A stretch of 64,000 nt of DNA from Paraglaciecola sp030730205 (GCF_052119645.1 NZ_JBGQOM010000003.1:186001-250000), one strand, 5' to 3'. Positions 42,589 to 52,911 are shown, counted from the stretch's first letter. A program made the numbers and translations. The notes: a model not told the origin generated them from the letters alone.

Positions 42589-44052
42589 TTACATCATCAC
42601 AACGTCAAATTGATCTTGGTTATATAACAATTCAGTATGTACCTTAATTTGTTTGGTCACAAAAACTTCTAATTCGGCCAACATGTGTGATTCTTCACCT
42701 AGCAAGGCTTCTGCTACTGCAGGTGAGGCGTACACCACAAATTTGTCAGCGTCGTAGGCGCGATTCACTCTAACGATTTCTCGCATAATTTCAAAACAAA
42801 CTGTTTCGACTGTTTTGATTGAGCCGCGCCCCTTACAGACAGGACACTCGCCACACAAGATATGTTCTAAACTTTCGCGTGTTCTTTTGCGGGTCATCTC
42901 AATTAAGCCCAGCGCAGTAAAGCCATGGATATTAATTTTAGCCCGATCTTTTGCGGTAGCTGCCTCTAAACTATGCATCACGCGACGTTGATGATCTTGG
43001 TCTGTCATATCAATGAAGTCGATTAAGATCATGCCGCCTAAATTCCGTAAGCGTAGTTGTCGAGCAATGGCTAAGGTGGCTTCAATATTGGTGTTAAAGA
43101 TGGTTTCTTCGAGATTACGATGACCAACAAAAGCACCAGTATTGATATCGATGGTCGTCATGGCTTCAGTTTGATCAATAATCAAATAGCCACCGGATTT
43201 TAAATCGACTCGACGTTCTAAGGAGCGCTGACATTCGTTTTCTACATCGTACAGATCAAAAATAGGGCGATCACCCGGATAGTATTCAAGTAAACGATTC
43301 AGCTCTGGCACGTATTCTTTAGTGAATTGTTGCAACTCTTGCAAAGACAATTTCGAGTCAATACGAATACGGTCAAGGGTTGTGCCCACAAAATCACGCA
43401 GAACACGACGAGCTAAGGGCAAATCTTCATACAAAATGTGCGATTTGTTTTTCATTCTTGAACGGATTTTTTCCCACAAACGGCGCAAAAAATCGGCATC
43501 TTGCACTAACTCTTGCTCTTTTACGCCTTCGGCAGCGGTGCGTAAGATAAAACCACCATTTTCGCTGCAAAAACACTGTACTAAGGATTTTAAACGTTCA
43601 CGCTCATTTTCGTCTTCAATACGTTGTGATACTCCAACATGAGTGACACTTGGCATAAACACCAAATAACGGGAAGGAATGGTAATATCGGTGGTTAAGC
43701 GCGCACCTTTGGTGCCAATTTGGTCTTTGACCACTTGCACCACAATGTTTTGTCCGTCTCTGACTAACTCACGGATATCGCGTTTAATGATGTGGCTGGT
43801 AGACACCTCTTCTTCTACTTCACTGTGTATCGCAATGTCCGAAGCGTGTAAAAAGGCGGCTTTATCTAGGCCAATGTCCACAAAAGCGGCCTGCATGCCA
43901 GGTAACACACGGCTTACTTTTCCGCGATAGATGTTGCCCACCAGACCACGTTTGGTGTGCCTTTCAATATGAATTTCTTGTAAAATACCATTTTCAATTA
44001 GAGCAACACGAGACTCAGATGGCGTCACATTAATCAGTAGTTCTGCACTCAT
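42589..44052 (-). CDS. rng: Ribonuclease G
   Basis: Endoribonuclease of the RNase E/G family that matures the 5' end of 16S rRNA and degrades some mRNAs. At 487 residues it has an N-terminal S1 RNA-binding domain (KRGLVGNIYRGKVSRVLPG), a DNase I-like catalytic part with IDFIDMTDQDHQRRVM holding the metal-binding Asp residues, and the zinc-link cysteines CGECPVCKGRGS. The long C-terminal scaffold of RNase E is absent. The ATG overlaps the maf stop codon as ATGA, in the conserved mreBCD-maf-rng order. Confidence 0.96.
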   Translation of the reverse strand: MSAELLINVTPSESRVALIENGILQEIHIERHTKRGLVGNIYRGKVSRVLPGMQAAFVDIGLDKAAFLHASDIAIHSEVEEEVSTSHIIKRDIRELVRDGQNIVVQVVKDQIGTKGARLTTDITIPSRYLVFMPSVTHVGVSQRIEDENERERLKSLVQCFCSENGGFILRTAAEGVKEQELVQDADFLRRLWEKIRSRMKNKSHILYEDLPLARRVLRDFVGTTLDRIRIDSKLSLQELQQFTKEYVPELNRLLEYYPGDRPIFDLYDVENECQRSLERRVDLKSGGYLIIDQTEAMTTIDINTGAFVGHRNLEETIFNTNIEATLAIARQLRLRNLGGMILIDFIDMTDQDHQRRVMHSLEAATAKDRAKINIHGFTALGLIEMTRKRTRESLEHILCGECPVCKGRGSIKTVETVCFEIMREIVRVNRAYDADKFVVYASPAVAEALLGEESHMLAELEVFVTKQIKVHTELLYNQDQFDVVMM

Positions 44053-44618
44053 GGCTTATACCCTATTTTATTTAATAGTTGGCGGGTTTCAAACAATGGT
44101 AAACCTACCACTGCGCTATAACTGCCTGTGATACTTTGTACAAACTGGCCACCTATGCCTTGTATTGCATAACTACCCGCTTTATCCACAGGCTCACCCG
44201 AATGCCAATAGTCGCTAATTTGTTGCGCTGATAAGGGCCCAAATTTAACTTCGGTAGACACCACACAATGAACTTGCCCAGTATCCGTAGTAATAGCAAG
44301 TCCGGTGTACACATAATGGGTATTATCAGACAGTAAACTTAACATACGCTGAGCGTCGGCTTGGTCTTGCGGCTTACCCAGAACCTCTTGACCAATTGCC
44401 ACGATAGTATCAGCACCAAGCACCGGCATGTCTTGCGCTGAATTCTGCCAGCCTAGGGCTGATTTAGCACAAGCCAGACGCATGACGTAATCTTGGGGTG
44501 GTTCATGAGTAAACCGTGTTTCGTCTAAGTTTATGGGCAAGGTGTGAAACGCGATACCCATTTGTTGTAACAATTCAGCTCGACGGGGAGACTGTGAGGC
44601 TAGTAATAACATAGGCAA
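44049..44618 (-). CDS. maf: Maf-family nucleotide pyrophosphatase (YhdE)
   Basis: A 189-residue Maf protein that hydrolyses dTTP, UTP and modified nucleoside triphosphates to monophosphates. The N-terminal motif LLLASQSPRRAELLQQMG is canonical, followed by VLGADTIVAIGQEVLGKP with the catalytic Asp and GSYAIQGIGGQFVQSITGSY near the end. It is the middle of the mreD-maf-rng cluster: its start is one base after the mreD stop, and its stop overlaps the rng start. Confidence 0.95.
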   Translation of the reverse strand: MPMLLLASQSPRRAELLQQMGIAFHTLPINLDETRFTHEPPQDYVMRLACAKSALGWQNSAQDMPVLGADTIVAIGQEVLGKPQDQADAQRMLSLLSDNTHYVYTGLAITTDTGQVHCVVSTEVKFGPLSAQQISDYWHSGEPVDKAGSYAIQGIGGQFVQSITGSYSAVVGLPLFETRQLLNKIGYKP

Positions 44619-44619
44619 A

Positions 44620-45096
44620 TCAACTTAAGCGTAACTGGCGGCGCAATTTACGCAATAACCAAAATAGCCAAGGCCAGATCACCATCGAGCTCACTACAGG
44701 CCACATGTAGGTAATGAGAAAATAAACATCGGTGAGCATATGCTGCAACCAAAATACGATCAGGTTGTAAAAAGCAGATGTCACCCCGATAACAATAGCT
44801 TGTTGCCAGACCGAATAATTGCGCAAACGTTGATAGTTGGCTGCCAATACATAGATACTGACACACATCGCTAAACTGTGAACACCAAGGCTAGAGCCCA
44901 ATAAAATATCAAGAATAAGACCGTTGATAAACGCAATACCGATGTTAACGCGATGGGGCAGGGCAAGGGTCCAATAACTCAATACCAGCAATACCCATTC
45001 AGGACGATACAGGTCAACGGATGCAGGCATGGGCATAATTTGTAATACCAATGCACACAGCAGACTAAGGGCAATGGCATATGCTCTAAATTGCAT
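44620..45096 (-). CDS. mreD: Rod-shape protein MreD
   Basis: A 158-residue inner-membrane protein of the elongasome with about five hydrophobic helices (for example ILDILLGSSLGVHSLAMCVS). The family pattern PEWVLLVLSYWTLALPHRVN is clear. Its start overlaps the mreC stop codon by one base (TAATG), so the two are translationally coupled. Confidence 0.93.
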   Translation of the reverse strand: MQFRAYAIALSLLCALVLQIMPMPASVDLYRPEWVLLVLSYWTLALPHRVNIGIAFINGLILDILLGSSLGVHSLAMCVSIYVLAANYQRLRNYSVWQQAIVIGVTSAFYNLIVFWLQHMLTDVYFLITYMWPVVSSMVIWPWLFWLLRKLRRQLRLS

Positions 45097-45956
45097 TAGG
45101 GGGCTTCCTCCTCAGCGCTTATTTGGCTATTTTCGTCGTCTTCAGACCATAAAAGCAGCAAATATTTTAAACGGTCAAGTTGGGCTACTGGTTTGGCTCG
45201 TACAACCGCAAAAGGTCGGGTTTCATCACGTACAATCGAGGTAATTTCTGCTACGGGATACCCTTCAGGAAACACTCTACCTAGACCGGAAGAAAGTAGT
45301 AAATCCCCTTCTTTGAGGTCGGCACTGTGCGATACATGCTGAATGTGCAACTCATCTAAACTACCAGAGCCTGATACGACCAAACGCAAATTATTGCGTG
45401 CTACTCGCACTGGAATAGCATGGGTGATATCTGCGATCAGCAATACTCGGCTATTGGTTGAACTAACTTGCATGATTTGACCAACAATGCCGTTTTCATC
45501 CAGTACCGCTTGGCCTTCGTAGACGCCATTTAACGCGCCTTTATTAATCAAGATCTGATGACTATAGGGATTGTTATCTACCGCCATCAGTTCAGCTACT
45601 TCTTTACGGGTGTGTTGCTTAGCAGGAGAATTTAACAAGCGCCGTAAACGGCTATTTTCTTCTTTTAAAAATGTCATGCGCTGCAACTCTTGGCTCATTA
45701 AGGTTGCTTGCAAGGTCAATTGGGCATTTTCATCAAGGAGTTGTTCATGAGAAGACAAGCGGGTTAGGCTGGCATCAATGAGTTCACCGGGCAAATTGGC
45801 TAGATACTGCAAGGGACTAACCAAAGAATTGAGGTAGACACGGGTGGTCCCAAACCCGTTAAATTTATGATCAAAAATGATAAGCGAAACAGATAAAATC
45901 AAGCCAAAGGCAAGCTTGTTTTGTAACGAGGGACCTGAAGAAAAAATCGGATTCAT
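45096..45956 (-). CDS. mreC: Rod-shape protein MreC
   Basis: A 286-residue elongasome protein with one transmembrane helix (LAFGLILSVSLIIF), a coiled coil (HEQLLDENAQLTLQATLMSQ) and a beta-rich periplasmic domain (DENGIVGQIMQVS, GLGRVFPEGYPVAEI) that links MreB filaments to the peptidoglycan synthases. The frame opens at 45998, but the ATG at 45956 gives MNPIFSSGPSLQ, the normal MreC N-terminus, and is preferred. It lies 60 bases after mreB. Confidence 0.95.
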   Translation of the reverse strand: MNPIFSSGPSLQNKLAFGLILSVSLIIFDHKFNGFGTTRVYLNSLVSPLQYLANLPGELIDASLTRLSSHEQLLDENAQLTLQATLMSQELQRMTFLKEENSRLRRLLNSPAKQHTRKEVAELMAVDNNPYSHQILINKGALNGVYEGQAVLDENGIVGQIMQVSSTNSRVLLIADITHAIPVRVARNNLRLVVSGSGSLDELHIQHVSHSADLKEGDLLLSSGLGRVFPEGYPVAEITSIVRDETRPFAVVRAKPVAQLDRLKYLLLLWSEDDENSQISAEEEAP

Positions 45957-46016
45957 AAAGTAATGCCAGTTAGGTGACTTGAACTCTTTGGCTATCAAGC
46001 CACCTTGATTAAGAAG

Positions 46017-47060
46017 TTATTCGTAGCTAAATAAATCGCCTCCGTGTAAATCAATCATTTCGAAAGCTTTACCGCCGCCTCGTGCTACACAGGTAAGCGG
46101 ATCATCTGCTATGACAACAGGAATACCCGTTTCTTCCATTAATAAACGATCTAAGTCTTTCAGTAAGGCACCACCACCGGTGAGTACCATGCCGCGCTCA
46201 GAAATATCAGAGGCTAATTCAGGCGGCGATTGCTCTAATGCCACCATAACCGCTGAAACAATACCCGTTAAAGGCTCTTGCAAGGCTTCAAGAATTTCAT
46301 TGCTGTTTAAGGTAAAACTACGGGGTACACCTTCCGCTAAATTACGTCCGCGTACTTCAATTTCTTTGACTTCTTCAGCAGGATAAGCTGCGCCGATTTC
46401 GTGTTTAATGCGCTCGGCCGTTGCTTCACCGATAAGTGAACCAAAGTTACGGCGAATATAAGAAATAATGGCTTCATCAAATTTATCACCACCAATACGC
46501 ACTGATGACGAATACACAATACCGTTCAACGAGATAATAGCGACTTCAGTGGTACCGCCACCTATATCAACTACCATGGAACCTGTTGCCTCTGATACAG
46601 GTAAACCTGCACCGATTGCAGCGGCCATTGGCTCATCAATCAAAAATACTTCGCGCGCACCGGCACCCAATGCTGATTCACGAATCGCTCTGCGCTCTAC
46701 TTGGGTAGAGCCACAAGGCACACATACCAAAACACGAGGACTTGGACGTAAGAAATTATTATCGTGAACTTGTTTGATAAAGTGCTGTAACATCTTTTCA
46801 GTCACATAAAAGTCGGCAATTACCCCATCTTTCATCGGACGAATTGCTTTTATGTTACCTGGCGTTCGACCCAACATACGTTTGGCCTCAGTCCCCACAG
46901 CAGCAACACTTTTCGGTCCCCCTGCTCTTTCTTGACGAATTGCCACAACCGAAGGCTCATTTAAGACGATACCTTTGTCTTTGATATAAATAAGCGTATT
47001 GGCTGTGCCGAGGTCGATTGATAAATCGTTGGAAAACATTCCTCGAAGCTTTTTGAACAT
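46017..47060 (-). CDS. mreB: Rod-shape determining actin-like protein MreB
   Basis: Bacterial actin of 347 residues that forms membrane-associated filaments guiding cell-wall insertion. The nucleotide-binding motifs are clear: SIDLGTANTLIYIKDKGIV (phosphate 1), VVDIGGGTTEVAIISL (phosphate 2) and VLTGGGALLKDLDRLL (adenosine). MreB leads the mreBCD-maf-rng cluster. No strong Shine-Dalgarno site is visible before the ATG. A possible promoter lies at 47102-47130. mshQ ends 313 bases upstream, on the same strand. Confidence 0.97.
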   Translation of the reverse strand: MFKKLRGMFSNDLSIDLGTANTLIYIKDKGIVLNEPSVVAIRQERAGGPKSVAAVGTEAKRMLGRTPGNIKAIRPMKDGVIADFYVTEKMLQHFIKQVHDNNFLRPSPRVLVCVPCGSTQVERRAIRESALGAGAREVFLIDEPMAAAIGAGLPVSEATGSMVVDIGGGTTEVAIISLNGIVYSSSVRIGGDKFDEAIISYIRRNFGSLIGEATAERIKHEIGAAYPAEEVKEIEVRGRNLAEGVPRSFTLNSNEILEALQEPLTGIVSAVMVALEQSPPELASDISERGMVLTGGGALLKDLDRLLMEETGIPVVIADDPLTCVARGGGKAFEMIDLHGGDLFSYE

Positions 47061-47373
47061 GGAAGAAACCGCATCCTAGTTGGTGAGAGAGATAATCAGC
47101 AACTTTACCAATAGCCCCCTGAATGGGCAAGCAAACAGGTAAAACAAAAACATAAAAAGCGGGGTTTGAGCAAATAAATTAACTAGTTTCTAGAAATTCA
47201 GCCCAATCCGCAGCAAGACTGGTGAAATAATAAGCTATTGTGTTTATTACATGATAATGACGACGGGCCGACTGAGCAGCTCATTAAGGTCACGCTATAT
47301 TAAATTTGTTCTGGCCATACGAGTATCGCCGGAGCCTTTTAACTTAATAACATTCACAAAGCTGATACCAATG
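47061..47373. other. Intergenic region between mshQ and mreB
   Basis: These 313 bases hold no convincing gene and no clear mshQ terminator. They should carry the mreB promoter (see 47102-47130). The longest open frames run over the mshQ end and are not supported. Confidence 0.55.
47102..47130 (-). promoter_or_regulatory. Candidate mreB promoter
   Basis: Read on the minus strand: TTGCCC as -35, a 17-base spacer and TAAAGT as -10, with the -10 about 42 bases before the mreB ATG. Spacing is ideal, though neither hexamer is a full consensus. Confidence 0.45.
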
Positions 47374-50300
47374 TCAGTTGAATATCTCACGCCATTGGAT
47401 AACCCGGTCATTCCCCCTAAATTGCCCAAAGGTAATCACGGCATTGGGATAATCTACCCCTTCTGAACCCAGACAAGTACTGGCTTCGTTGCAAATATAA
47501 CCGTCGGCATTCCAATCATAGTTAAGATAACTCGGCCACGCCAAAGGAGTAAGCACTGGATTAAGCCTCAATAGCACCTCACCGACTTGGCCCGGGGCAC
47601 TGAGAGTAAAATCGTTATTATTCATTGGTACACCCGACAACAATGAGCCTGAGCTACTTACGGAGTCAATTAAGCCGGTCAGATCATTTGCGCTGGCATT
47701 ACCGCGTTTACTTAACAATAATTGCCCATTGGCTTCACTAAAATTAATGAGGCTATCACTGTCTAAGGTGTTCGTCAGCCACTGTCCACCTTGATAATAC
47801 TGCGCAGAGAACGGCACCGTTAAAGAATCGGCAGCCGGCCCATGCGTCCCATTCATATTAAATCGACCAAAACGTAAATCAGCGCCACTCACATCGCTAT
47901 ACGTAAAATCGTTGCAGGTGTTATCCGCATAATTATCACGAAAACATACCCCGTTAATATCGGTAAAAAATGGCACAGTTAATACGATATCTAGTAGTGC
48001 ACCAAAGGGATCTACGGGGCTATGCATAACCCCATTTTCATCTACTTTATTGTAGGTAATAGTGGTACCGGATACTTCAACGAACACCGACCCATCGTAA
48101 TTATTATCTCCAACGATTAAAGGTGTAGGGCTATTGTTAACGGTCCAGTCACCGCCATAAACGCTCTTATCAATGTAAGTCAAATCAAGTGCTGAAGGAC
48201 GCAGTAACCACGCTGAAGAGTCATTATTGAGAGTGGTGTCATCCAATGCATTTTTAGCGGCAATTTTGACAATTGGATTTTGTGAAAATGAGATAGCTTG
48301 GCCTACATACGTAAAATGCGTTTGCACATTAAGCAAGCTAGGCGAGCTAGACAGCGCTTCGACTGCATAATACGCCGGTATAAAGGGGTCTAAAGTCACC
48401 TCGCTGCGAGCACGGATAGGGTTACCGAGATAGCTGACATCCATGACATTTAAGCTTATTTGGCCTGTTTCTGTGTAGTAGGCCCCATTAAAAGCATACA
48501 CGCCTTGATTAAATTCGAGCGAATCAAGTGCGCTAAAGCCCTGCGCATCAAGGCTGCTGTTAATCACAGCACTGGCGCTTCCACCGTATTTGAATTGGCC
48601 ATCGACTGTGCCTACAGCCAGCGGTGCAAGCCGCTGGACTTTTAGTTTCAGTTGCTCAGGTTGGTAATTGGGTAAAAGATTATCTAGTGCACCATAGGCA
48701 CCAATGTGAAATTCAAAGGGCGCACCCGCAGTAAATACACCTGAGTCACCCGCACCGCTTAATATCAGAGTATTTGGTGAAACGTTAAGCTGTAAATAGG
48801 CTGGATACACATCAACAAATCCTGTGCCACGAATAATCTGCGCACCATTTAAGGTGGTTTGAGCACTGAGTTTTAAGCGGCCTGCATCTCCATACTGGAG
48901 ACTACTCAACGAAGCTATACCATCAGAATTAAAGCTCAAATTTACGCTGCCTGTGCTTTCGCCATTCGCATTACTAATGGGAATAGCGGCCAATGGTGTT
49001 AAACAAGTATTAGGCGAGTCACAATCATAGCCAAAGGTAATCGCCCGACTGCCATTAAGTGCCGCTTTACACACACCATTGGTATTTTGCACCGCTCGCA
49101 GTTGAATATTGCTAAAGTTAGTTTCAGCTACCTGATCGGGTAAAATTTTATCGTTTGCAGTAGCACCAATAAACTCAAAACCAGCGTCAACAAACTCGAT
49201 ATCACAGGTTTCAACGCTCCCTTTAAAGCAGCGTAAGGGGGCGTCTATTGATGATCCCGTTTTGCTCAAAGTATAACTGCCCGCGGTCACAATGCTTAAA
49301 TTTACTGCTGTAGAACCAACGAAGTCGACGGTATCTGTTCCGTTCCATGTGCCCGGCGACAAAGTTAGACTGGTCGATTGGTCGTAGAGTGCAGCATCGG
49401 TGCAATCGCTGTCTGTGCATGCTTTGATAGTGACAACTTCTGTTTCGCAAGTTAAGCCCTGACCATCATGTTCAATCCGAAAATGGTCAACAAAATCGCA
49501 GGGCGCCAAGCTGTTCATATCACCAACAATGTCACTGTCTGCCTGCACAGTTTTATAAATTCTGACATCATCAAATTGCCCGTTGGCAGAGTTTTGTGTG
49601 CTGACGATACTGGGCGTGTATTCAGGATAAACAAAGATATAATTACTTCGGTTATCGCCTATGTACAAGGTGTTTAGTGGGGGGAGTTGCCCACTTAAAT
49701 TTGATAATATCCGTGTGGCAACACGATTGCCATTGAGATAAAGCTGCACTTTGCCTACTTGCATGTCCCACGTGGCGGCGACATGTACCCAGTCATCAGC
49801 GGCGTAGTTCAGGCCGGTAGCACTGACCACTAAATCATCATCATTGGTATCTTCAATGCCAAATTGTAAGATACCGCTGCTCAAACTCATGTAAAACCAC
49901 TTGGCTGATACAACGTCATCGGCAGGCCAAGTTGAAGCGTCAAAGAGTTGCCGGGCGATTGCGTCGTTCCAAGGCGCATTACTGCGATACCAAAAGGAGA
50001 TTGTTCCTCTGGAGCCAATATCATTTTTTACATTAATATTGGTGTTTAACGCGGTATTACTAATAACAGATGAACTGCTCGGCACATCTAACACTCTACA
50101 GGATTTTTGATCACCCATCGGAAACTGAGAACTAACGTCGCCCAAAGGTGAGCCATGATTAGCGTTCAACGATGAATCTTGTACGCTATTGCTGTTTTGC
50201 CAATCGCTCGCTTCAAATTTGTAAAATGCGATTAAGTTACTGCTAGACGCTTTTTCGCAAACCTTGGCAAAATCAAAATCGTTTAAAGTACTGCTTTGGT

Positions 50301-51585
50301 ACCGTACCTGGACATACGGATTTAACTGTAAATTGTTACTCGACATTACCCCACTTACTACAGTGCTACTTCCAGCAATCATATTGCCATTAACGTAAAT
50401 CAAACCAGACGCTTTTGCATAACTGTTCAGGGTAAAATTGTTATACAAATTTAAGCTCAGTGCTGCATTCTCGCGCAAACCATTAATTTCGGTCTTCGAG
50501 CCTAATACCGCACTATTTTTTATATATAAATAAACCTCTCCTGCTCCCTCGACATTTATTTGAAGGTCGCCTTGGTTGCTCGCTCCATCCATTGTAAGCT
50601 GCTCAACCCAATAGGTACCCGGTTTTAGATACAATTTCCCACGATTTTGAATTATCAGCTTCCTGATATAATACGTCGAAAAATCAGACGAAAATCGACC
50701 ATAACCGCCATCAATATAAATATCACCAAAGAAATTAGTATCAGCAATCCCTTGCCCCAAGGTACCATTTGTTACGATATAGTTACGTGTACTGGAATTA
50801 GCAGGAAAGCTGGGCAAGGTTAAACTTGCAGCGGCAGAGCCTGTTGCGCTGCATTCAGCAGTGTCACAACTTGTCCCAATGGGACTATTCACATTAACGC
50901 GATAAAAAGGTAAAGCTGTGGAAGGTGGCGCAATAAATTTAGCCCCAACATCAATATACAACTGCCCTGACGACACATGACTTTGCGCCACAGAAGGAAA
51001 AACCGAATTACATTGCGGCAAGCTAGGCGTAGTCGATTGGGTTCTGATAGGCAAGCTAAAATACACTAAGCTGTCACTATAAGGGGCCGAGGTCCAAATC
51101 CAGCTGGCGCTGGATGATATACTGGGTCTGGTTCCCCACGGACTGACTCCATTAGTACCTTGAATACGCGAAGGGGCAGTATAATTACCCCAACCCGTTT
51201 TACTCACTTTCCAATTGCTAACATCGCTATTAACCGCAGATTGCCCATTACCAAAGACGTGTCCACTGCCACTGAGATTAAACTGCCCGATAAATCCAGC
51301 AATGTCGCCGTCATTTCTAGCGACAATATGCAGATAATAGTTTTTATTATTATCTAAGTTGTAATCGAAGGTATATGTCGTACGCCAGTCACTTCCAGAC
51401 CCCAGATAAACCCCGCGCACACTATCATCAGTGCTAAAATAAACGTCAAATCGGTTGTCTGCCGTCAGATACCCTTTGATTGAGCTTGCAGCAGCAAATA
51501 CTGACCAAAAGAGTGACAGCAACAAAAGCGATAAGGCGTTGTTTAAGTTTCGTTGAAATCTCTTTTGCCAAGCTGGATTCTGCAT
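47374..51585 (-). CDS. mshQ: MSHA biogenesis protein MshQ
   Basis: The last gene of the MSHA locus: a 1403-residue exported protein with a signal peptide (LSLLLLSLFWSVFAAASS). The N-terminal half is beta-rich and includes a bactofilin- or helix-like repeat stretch near residues 330-430 (GELYLKPGTYWVEQ-type). A LamG/concanavalin-like module spans about residues 450-680 (GTISFWYRSNAPWND, DDWVHVAATWDMQ). The C-terminal half carries the DUF6701 type domain found in MshQ, ending SYLNYDWNADGYICN. It is predicted to be a surface or tip adhesin-like component; the exact role is not settled. It follows mshP by 17 bases. Confidence 0.85.
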   Translation of the reverse strand: MQNPAWQKRFQRNLNNALSLLLLSLFWSVFAAASSIKGYLTADNRFDVYFSTDDSVRGVYLGSGSDWRTTYTFDYNLDNNKNYYLHIVARNDGDIAGFIGQFNLSGSGHVFGNGQSAVNSDVSNWKVSKTGWGNYTAPSRIQGTNGVSPWGTRPSISSSASWIWTSAPYSDSLVYFSLPIRTQSTTPSLPQCNSVFPSVAQSHVSSGQLYIDVGAKFIAPPSTALPFYRVNVNSPIGTSCDTAECSATGSAAASLTLPSFPANSSTRNYIVTNGTLGQGIADTNFFGDIYIDGGYGRFSSDFSTYYIRKLIIQNRGKLYLKPGTYWVEQLTMDGASNQGDLQINVEGAGEVYLYIKNSAVLGSKTEINGLRENAALSLNLYNNFTLNSYAKASGLIYVNGNMIAGSSTVVSGVMSSNNLQLNPYVQVRYQSSTLNDFDFAKVCEKASSSNLIAFYKFEASDWQNSNSVQDSSLNANHGSPLGDVSSQFPMGDQKSCRVLDVPSSSSVISNTALNTNINVKNDIGSRGTISFWYRSNAPWNDAIARQLFDASTWPADDVVSAKWFYMSLSSGILQFGIEDTNDDDLVVSATGLNYAADDWVHVAATWDMQVGKVQLYLNGNRVATRILSNLSGQLPPLNTLYIGDNRSNYIFVYPEYTPSIVSTQNSANGQFDDVRIYKTVQADSDIVGDMNSLAPCDFVDHFRIEHDGQGLTCETEVVTIKACTDSDCTDAALYDQSTSLTLSPGTWNGTDTVDFVGSTAVNLSIVTAGSYTLSKTGSSIDAPLRCFKGSVETCDIEFVDAGFEFIGATANDKILPDQVAETNFSNIQLRAVQNTNGVCKAALNGSRAITFGYDCDSPNTCLTPLAAIPISNANGESTGSVNLSFNSDGIASLSSLQYGDAGRLKLSAQTTLNGAQIIRGTGFVDVYPAYLQLNVSPNTLILSGAGDSGVFTAGAPFEFHIGAYGALDNLLPNYQPEQLKLKVQRLAPLAVGTVDGQFKYGGSASAVINSSLDAQGFSALDSLEFNQGVYAFNGAYYTETGQISLNVMDVSYLGNPIRARSEVTLDPFIPAYYAVEALSSSPSLLNVQTHFTYVGQAISFSQNPIVKIAAKNALDDTTLNNDSSAWLLRPSALDLTYIDKSVYGGDWTVNNSPTPLIVGDNNYDGSVFVEVSGTTITYNKVDENGVMHSPVDPFGALLDIVLTVPFFTDINGVCFRDNYADNTCNDFTYSDVSGADLRFGRFNMNGTHGPAADSLTVPFSAQYYQGGQWLTNTLDSDSLINFSEANGQLLLSKRGNASANDLTGLIDSVSSSGSLLSGVPMNNNDFTLSAPGQVGEVLLRLNPVLTPLAWPSYLNYDWNADGYICNEASTCLGSEGVDYPNAVITFGQFRGNDRVIQWREIFN

Positions 51586-51602
51586 CTTAAGCCTTCCGCC
51601 TT

Positions 51603-52040
51603 TTACAGCATCGCATCGATGTAAAGTGTGCGACTAACCACTATCTTGCCCACGATACATTGTCCGGTGCTGGTAAATTGATAGTAGTTTTTTATAATTA
51701 AATCATCTTGTACCACTTTACTCACCACCGAGGTATTGTAGGCACAATTTTCAAGGCCTGGCACATCGCCAAAAGAATAAGATGCGGGGCTTACGCAATA
51801 AGCTGGCTGAGGATCTGATAAGGGAAATGTGACAGCCAATTGGCATTCAATGCCTGTTCTAGCGGCATTTAGCGCTCTTTGACCCAACACTTCATAGCTC
51901 ACTGCTTCACTCGCTGTGGATAACAATTTTGTCATTGCCACGCCCAAAAAAGCCATAACCACAATAACAAACAAGGCCAAGACCAACATACTCCCGCGAC
52001 TGCCCCTCTGACCATGTAAGTATCTTATGTTAAGGCGCAT
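51603..52040 (-). CDS. mshP: MSHA biogenesis protein MshP
   Basis: A small pilin-like protein, about 145 residues. It starts with RGSRGSMLVLALFVIVVMAF, a hydrophobic N-terminal helix like PilX-type minor pilins but without the usual Glu5-type cleavage motif. The long frame opens at 52058; the ATG at 52040 seems better and overlaps the mshO stop by eleven bases. Several Cys residues in the C-terminal part may form a disulfide. Position before mshQ is conserved in Alteromonadales. Confidence 0.85.
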   Translation of the reverse strand: MRLNIRYLHGQRGSRGSMLVLALFVIVVMAFLGVAMTKLLSTASEAVSYEVLGQRALNAARTGIECQLAVTFPLSDPQPAYCVSPASYSFGDVPGLENCAYNTSVVSKVVQDDLIIKNYYQFTSTGQCIVGKIVVSRTLYIDAML

Positions 52041-52911
52041 TGGGAATATGCACTTCAAGATTGTAATTAATCTGCTCTTTGTTCAATTCAAAAGCCAGTT
52101 TAATATTCACTAGACCATTGCGATCTGCCGTTGCGCCGGACATTGCAAAAGGTAGTTGAGTTGTCTGGCTTAGATCATTTTTGATTTTTTCAGCCATCAC
52201 GTCCCCCCCTGTTAAATATAAGGTTTGCTCGGTTTTAATCGTATCTTCATGACGAGAGATAGTGTCATCATTCACACAAAAACTGACGCTCTTGCGACCA
52301 AAGTACATCCGAGATGCGGGCGACTGACCTTGAAAACTATCATCCACTGTTAACTCTACTACATTACTGCTGCTGCCTACGGTATTGCAGTTGCCGTCAC
52401 CATCCGCTAGCCCGTCATTATCAGCGTCAATATTAGATGAGCAAGCTAAAATAGAACGGCGTTTTTCACTGGCGCTAGCGTAAATATCAGCATCAGTTGT
52501 GGGGTAAACAAAGGCGTAATCATTCGCTTGTAAATTAAACTGCGCGGTATTGCCCGCTATCTCCACCACTCTTGCACGCAAATCGGTATCCGGAAAAACG
52601 GGTATCCGTGTATAAAACGCCACCCATTCGGCTGGTACAAATTCTAAACACTGAACCTCTTGGCTGAGATCATGTTTTATTCTTAAACTGTTAGGGATCG
52701 ATTTACGCAGTTCTCGATTTAAGCGCTCTATCACAAAGCGACTTTCGCTCAACAATTGATCACGCTCAGTTGTACCCGCATAGATTTCAAACCCTTTGCG
52801 TAAAAAAGCGGAAATACCAATCGATACTATCGCCAACACTACAATGACCGTGACTAATTCAATAAGTGTTAGACCGAATTGTTTATCACGAAAACGTGGA
52901 ACTCTGGGCAT
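52030..52911 (-). CDS. mshO: Minor pilin-like protein MshO
   Basis: A 293-residue type IV prepilin: leader RDKQFG then LTLIELVTVIVVLAIVSIGI with the conserved Glu5. The long C-terminal region has an unusual Asp/Asn run, IDADNDGLADGDGNCN near residues 158-172, like a calcium-binding loop. MshO is thought to be a minor pilin in the MSHA pilus. The ATG overlaps the mshD stop by one base (TGATG), and the gene ends within mshP. Confidence 0.88.
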   Translation of the reverse strand: MPRVPRFRDKQFGLTLIELVTVIVVLAIVSIGISAFLRKGFEIYAGTTERDQLLSESRFVIERLNRELRKSIPNSLRIKHDLSQEVQCLEFVPAEWVAFYTRIPVFPDTDLRARVVEIAGNTAQFNLQANDYAFVYPTTDADIYASASEKRRSILACSSNIDADNDGLADGDGNCNTVGSSSNVVELTVDDSFQGQSPASRMYFGRKSVSFCVNDDTISRHEDTIKTEQTLYLTGGDVMAEKIKNDLSQTTQLPFAMSGATADRNGLVNIKLAFELNKEQINYNLEVHIPNAP

